Assembly (NCBI GenBank): GCA_964613155.1
Contig: CAZTHP010000099.1
Location: 1-8,440 of the forward strand
Source of the DNA: TWA4 sp964613155
GTDB lineage: Bacteria > Bacillota > Clostridia > Lachnospirales > Lachnospiraceae
DNA length: 8,440 nt
Reading direction: 5' to 3'
Of this stretch, positions 6,120-8,440 are shown one piece after another. The first letter of the stretch is position 1. The number at the start of each line of letters is the position of its first letter. The translations under genes and the position numbers were made by a program. Under the pieces are notes generated by a model. That model made no database searches and was not told where the DNA came from. It saw nothing but the letters and a program-made list of their open reading frames with translations.

Positions 6120-6141
6120 ATGTGTGCCCTACAGCACACGT
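6120..6141. repeat. Short inverted repeat (hairpin 4 of the cluster)
   Basis: GTGTGC (6122-6127) pairs with GCACAC (6134-6139) around CCTACA, extendable by two outer pairs, one a wobble. It lies between the converging genes. On the minus strand it is downstream of the flavoprotein gene and might help end that transcript. Confidence 0.45.
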
Positions 6142-6150
6142 GCTTTTGAA

Positions 6151-6196
6151 AAGAAAAGCCATTAAAAGAAAAAATGATTGAAATTGAAATAATGGC
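6151..6196 (-). terminator. Weak candidate terminator of the minus-strand flavoprotein gene
   Basis: TAATGGC (6190-6196) and GCCATTA (6158-6164) can pair over a 25-nt loop. On the minus strand the second arm is followed by TTTTCTTTTC, a T-rich tract. The stem starts 8 nt past the stop codon. The large loop makes the structure weak, but position and T-rich tail fit. Confidence 0.35.
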
Positions 6197-6203
6197 AAAC
6201 AGA

Positions 6204-6596
6204 TTAAAAATGAATGATAATCGGTTCTGATTCAAAGGAACAAAGGGAAGCCGTTGCATCTTTCAAATATAACACTTCGGTATTATCATCCTGTGCGGAG
6301 TACGTTGCCTGAAGGGAAGGATACTGGTCTAACATATGCTGTTTTGCTTCGACACGATCATCCCGTACAACAGAAGCTTCGATTCGGATCCATTCTCCAC
6401 CGTTCATTGCACAAATCTCTACTTTAGGATTAGCCTGCATCTGCTTGGAAACGGGTTTTACTTTTCCAGTCTGGATGTAGAGTTTTCCCTCAAATAAATC
6501 AATTGTACCAAAAGGACGAATGCGAGGCTGATCGCCATCCATCGTAGCCAGGTAATAAACATTTGCTTTTTTTAAGAAATCATAGACTCTTTGCAT
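6204..6596 (-). CDS. Pyridoxamine 5'-phosphate oxidase-like (FMN-binding split barrel) protein
   Basis: A small cytoplasmic protein of 130 aa with the FMN-binding split-barrel fold of the PNPOx-like family; members bind FMN, F420 or haem and reduce varied substrates. Visible landmarks are YYLATMDGDQPRIRPFG (14-30), typical of the first barrel strands and flavin-phosphate loop, then GKLYIQTGKVKPVSKQM (37-53), NPKVEIC (56-62), and GGEWIRIEASVV (66-77). The length is usual for the single-domain group. The start is set by GGAGG at 6604-6608 (minus strand), 7 nt before the ATG at 6596; an upstream in-frame ATG at 6779 would overlap the promoter and add a Phe-rich tail unlike the family. Its own promoter lies at 6639-6667. 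It is too short to be a true biosynthetic pyridoxamine phosphate oxidase; the substrate is unknown. Confidence 0.85.
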   Translation of the reverse strand: MQRVYDFLKKANVYYLATMDGDQPRIRPFGTIDLFEGKLYIQTGKVKPVSKQMQANPKVEICAMNGGEWIRIEASVVRDDRVEAKQHMLDQYPSLQATYSAQDDNTEVLYLKDATASLCSFESEPIIIHF

Positions 6597-6638
6597 AAAA
6601 AATCCTCCATTTATTTGCGTTTTTTTGTAATTGTAAGA

Positions 6639-6667
6639 ATTATAACAAAAAAATGGGCAGAGGTAAA
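6639..6667 (-). promoter_or_regulatory. Promoter of the flavoprotein gene
   Basis: On the minus strand TATAAT (6644-6639) is preceded at 17 nt by TTTACC (6667-6662), four of six to TTGACA. The start would be near 6632, giving a leader of about 35 nt that ends in the GGAGG ribosome binding site. Confidence 0.65.
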
Positions 6668-6720
6668 GAAAAAGTTGAAAGTGAAAGTGCAGAAAAAATA
6701 GAAGTTTTCTGACAAAAGGA

Positions 6721-6749
6721 TTGACCGTTCTCGATGATTTCTGTATAAT
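6721..6749 (+). promoter_or_regulatory. Near-consensus promoter of the lipoprotein gene
   Basis: TTGACC (6721-6726) and TATAAT (6744-6749) are separated by exactly 17 nt, only one base off the sigma-70/sigma-A consensus. Transcription should start near 6757. This promoter stands back to back with that of the minus-strand flavoprotein gene; the 53 nt between the two -35 boxes (6668-6720) are purine-rich on the + strand. Confidence 0.8.
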
Positions 6750-6756
6750 AAAAGAA

Positions 6757-6929
6757 ATAATGTTGCAATTATGCGACAATATGACCGTTATTTACAGCAT
6801 TTTTTAGAAGGATAAAGGGGAATCCGTGGTTCTTCTCTTGCTCATGTAGTTGACGAAAAGGAATGGAGAAACGGATTGATCGTACTGGCAGTAGGAGCGG
6901 TACGAGTAAGAGAAATGGGGACGAAATAC
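6757..6929 (+). other. Leader of about 170 nt before the lipoprotein gene
   Basis: Between the predicted start of transcription and the ATG at 6930 there is no convincing gene. A 14-codon frame (ATG 6771, MRQYDRYLQHFLEG, stop 6813-6815) lacks a ribosome binding site. It is in the same phase as the lipoprotein gene, with that TAA as the only stop between them. AATCCGT (6821-6827) can pair with ACGGATT (6871-6877), extended by TTCTC (6833-6837) with GAGAA (6866-6870). I recognise no riboswitch. Confidence 0.35.
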
Positions 6930-8372
6930 ATGAGAACACGATTATGTTATGGAATAAGCCTTTTTCTGCTTTCTCTGTTATTAACAGGGTGTGCAGGTGG
7001 TAAAACTTTATCAGATGATATGCAGACAGAATTGCTGCAGAAGACGGGAAAGGATGTTGTGAGCGGATTTCATGCAGGTTTGGAAGATACAAGTTCGTAT
7101 TTTTGTGTGCAGGATGATGGATTTTTGTTTGCAAAGGATTCGTGCCTGCAATATTATGATTTGCAAGCAGAGGAATCGTTTGTCTTGTGCAGTGATGTAA
7201 ATTGTAAGCATAACGATTCTGCATGTGCAGCTTGGTATGATTATACGGAAGAAATTTATGGAGCAGCTTTTTACAGCGGAAAGGTATTTTATTTTCAGGA
7301 AAATCCCGAACGAAATACGATCGATCTGATGGAAAATGATCTTTCCGGTACTTCGAAAAAGACGTTGTATTCCTTAAAAAAAGGAGAGTACGGTGTTGAC
7401 GATGTATTATTAACTTCGCTCAACGACGTTTACTATGCCAATCATACGGTTTATTTTCTTGCGTCGTATGTTTATGTAGTGGATACAAAAGAATCCTTTG
7501 AGATTGATTTTGAAGTTCCGCAAGCAATTTCTTTAGAAAACTCCAATTTGATCGAATTGCAGTCGATTCCGGATCCAGAAGAACTTATGACAAGGTCGCT
7601 GACGTATCATTTGGATTGTATCAGTGATACGAAACTGATTTACTTTTCTGAGCAATATCAATCGAAAAAAATCGCAAAAGAATGGTTTGATGCGCAGTAT
7701 TCGGGTGGCACCTTTGAAGGCAAGTCCTATCAATCAGATTGTCCGTATGAAGAATACTGGCTGGATCGTTCGGCAGAGGAATCGGAGAAAGAGAATGTCT
7801 ACTATGTATATGATATGCTTTCTGGCAAGACACAGGAGATAGCAGCAGTCGATGCGATTACGCTTGAAGCAGAGGATGGATCCGTTCTTGGATGGATGGG
7901 TGGATTGAAATTTTATGACCAGTATCAGGATGCGCAGTTTTTATGTATGCGCCGCAACAAAGAAATGGTGAATCGTCAAAATTTTACCAATTTTGAAAGC
8001 GATTGTTTTCTTTGGAATTTCGATACGAATCAGGAAACTCCTTTGTCTTTGGGAGAAATCGGTGGAATCGTAGGATGCGAATCCTTTTTAAATGGTAGAG
8101 TATTGGATGAAAATCGTTTCCGCTATGTGGTATATGCAGAGGATGGTGAGACGTTGGAGCTGTATGCGTATGATTTGGAAGCACATACAAGCGAAAAGGT
8201 GTTGGAGGATCAAAAAAATATCACGTTTCGAATTGTAGATACAGCCGATGCCTATTTTATTGGAAAGATTTATGAGGTATCTTCCTGGAATACTTCTTTT
8301 AAATTATATCAGATTCAAAAAGAAGATTATTATGCTGGAAAATTAGATGCTAAACAGAGGATTACCTATTAA
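6930..8372 (+). CDS. Surface lipoprotein with CX4CXHX4C motif, propeller-like (DUF5050-type) repeats
   Basis: A 480-aa predicted lipoprotein of unknown function. From the ATG at 6930 a basic start (MRTR), a hydrophobic run (7-19) and LLTGC give a textbook lipobox with Cys21. A GGGG at 6917-6920 could serve as ribosome binding site. An in-frame TTG at 6876 would put 18 extra residues before the signal, so I reject it. Cys87, Cys92, His94 and Cys99 form CX4CXHX4C, which could bind a metal or form disulfides outside the cell; I recall similar motifs in lipoproteins of Lachnospiraceae. After it come recurring blocks of the type strand-GKVFYFQEN-turn-DLMENDLSGTSKKTLYSL, YYVYDMLSGKTQEI and LYAYDLEAHTSEKVL, in the style of beta-propeller/DUF5050 sensors. 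It is driven by the promoter at 6721-6749 and is probably monocistronic within view. No substrate or partner is evident. Confidence 0.75.
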   Translation: MRTRLCYGISLFLLSLLLTGCAGGKTLSDDMQTELLQKTGKDVVSGFHAGLEDTSSYFCVQDDGFLFAKDSCLQYYDLQAEESFVLCSDVNCKHNDSACAAWYDYTEEIYGAAFYSGKVFYFQENPERNTIDLMENDLSGTSKKTLYSLKKGEYGVDDVLLTSLNDVYYANHTVYFLASYVYVVDTKESFEIDFEVPQAISLENSNLIELQSIPDPEELMTRSLTYHLDCISDTKLIYFSEQYQSKKIAKEWFDAQYSGGTFEGKSYQSDCPYEEYWLDRSAEESEKENVYYVYDMLSGKTQEIAAVDAITLEAEDGSVLGWMGGLKFYDQYQDAQFLCMRRNKEMVNRQNFTNFESDCFLWNFDTNQETPLSLGEIGGIVGCESFLNGRVLDENRFRYVVYAEDGETLELYAYDLEAHTSEKVLEDQKNITFRIVDTADAYFIGKIYEVSSWNTSFKLYQIQKEDYYAGKLDAKQRITY

Positions 8373-8440
8373 ATTTTATTTTGAAGTATTTTGTTAAATG
8401 GAAATTGGAAAGCAGCTGTTTGGTAAAATATGTGGGAGCA
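8373..8440 (+). other. Start of the next intergenic region
   Basis: These 68 AT-rich bases after the lipoprotein stop hold no gene and no clear terminator. TGGTAAAAT at 8421-8429 resembles an extended -10 element without a matching -35, possibly for a gene beyond the window. Confidence 0.25.

Noticed and set aside
6597..6779. N-terminal extension of the minus-strand flavoprotein to an ATG at 6779
   Set aside because: It would cross the TATAAT promoter and add a Phe/Lys-rich segment unlike the family, while the ATG at 6596 has a well-spaced GGAGG.
6876..6929. TTG start for the lipoprotein gene at 6876
   Set aside because: It would place 18 residues before the signal peptide; the ATG at 6930 gives a normal lipoprotein signal.

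Overview
The window reads as chromosomal DNA of a low-to-moderate-GC anaerobic Firmicute, most likely a gut Lachnospiraceae-type Clostridium. The reasons are strong AGGAGG-type ribosome binding sites, TATAAT promoters, an EFR1-type flavodoxin/ferredoxin fusion, a CofE-like protein of the kind common in Clostridia, and a lipoprotein with a CX4CXHX4C motif that I associate with this group. The assignment rests on recall and sequence style, not on a search.

Layout. Positions 1-52 look like the right end of an IS200/IS605-family element: the last codons of a TnpB-like frame, a CCCATTG/CAATGGG hairpin, then TTCAC. Next is a structured leader (promoter about 87-95, long hairpin 106-140, six 18-bp repeats 152-259) in front of an EFR1-type flavodoxin-ferredoxin gene (327-1085), which ends in a clear intrinsic terminator. 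A secreted GH3/NagZ-like lipoprotein (1257-2687) follows, with an octapeptide-repeat linker. Its 3' end, including the stop codon, is copied into a five-copy array of 55-bp units (2656-2930) that fills most of the space up to the next gene. A CofE-like gamma-glutamyl ligase homologue (3023-4216) and a CPA1 K+(Na+)/H+ antiporter with two C-terminal TrkA-C/RCK_C-like segments (4256-5848) are 39 nt apart and look like an operon.

A 355-bp space between converging genes (5849-6203) holds a run of four strong hairpins. The first is probably the antiporter terminator; the others have no assigned role. Nothing recognisable lies in 5849-5956. On the minus strand is a small pyridoxamine-5'-phosphate-oxidase-like flavoprotein (6596-6204). 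It is divergent from a lipoprotein gene (6930-8372), which is driven by a near-consensus promoter and has a leader of about 170 nt. The last 68 bases contain no gene.

The genes do not form one obvious pathway. They are separate housekeeping/accessory units: redox, cell-wall sugar hydrolysis, glutamyl ligation of unknown target, cation/proton exchange, flavin oxidoreductase and a surface lipoprotein. The strongest unexplained structure is non-coding: the 55-bp stop-codon-carrying array, the repeat-rich EFR1 leader and the hairpin cluster. I see no defence system, CRISPR array, tRNA or rRNA.
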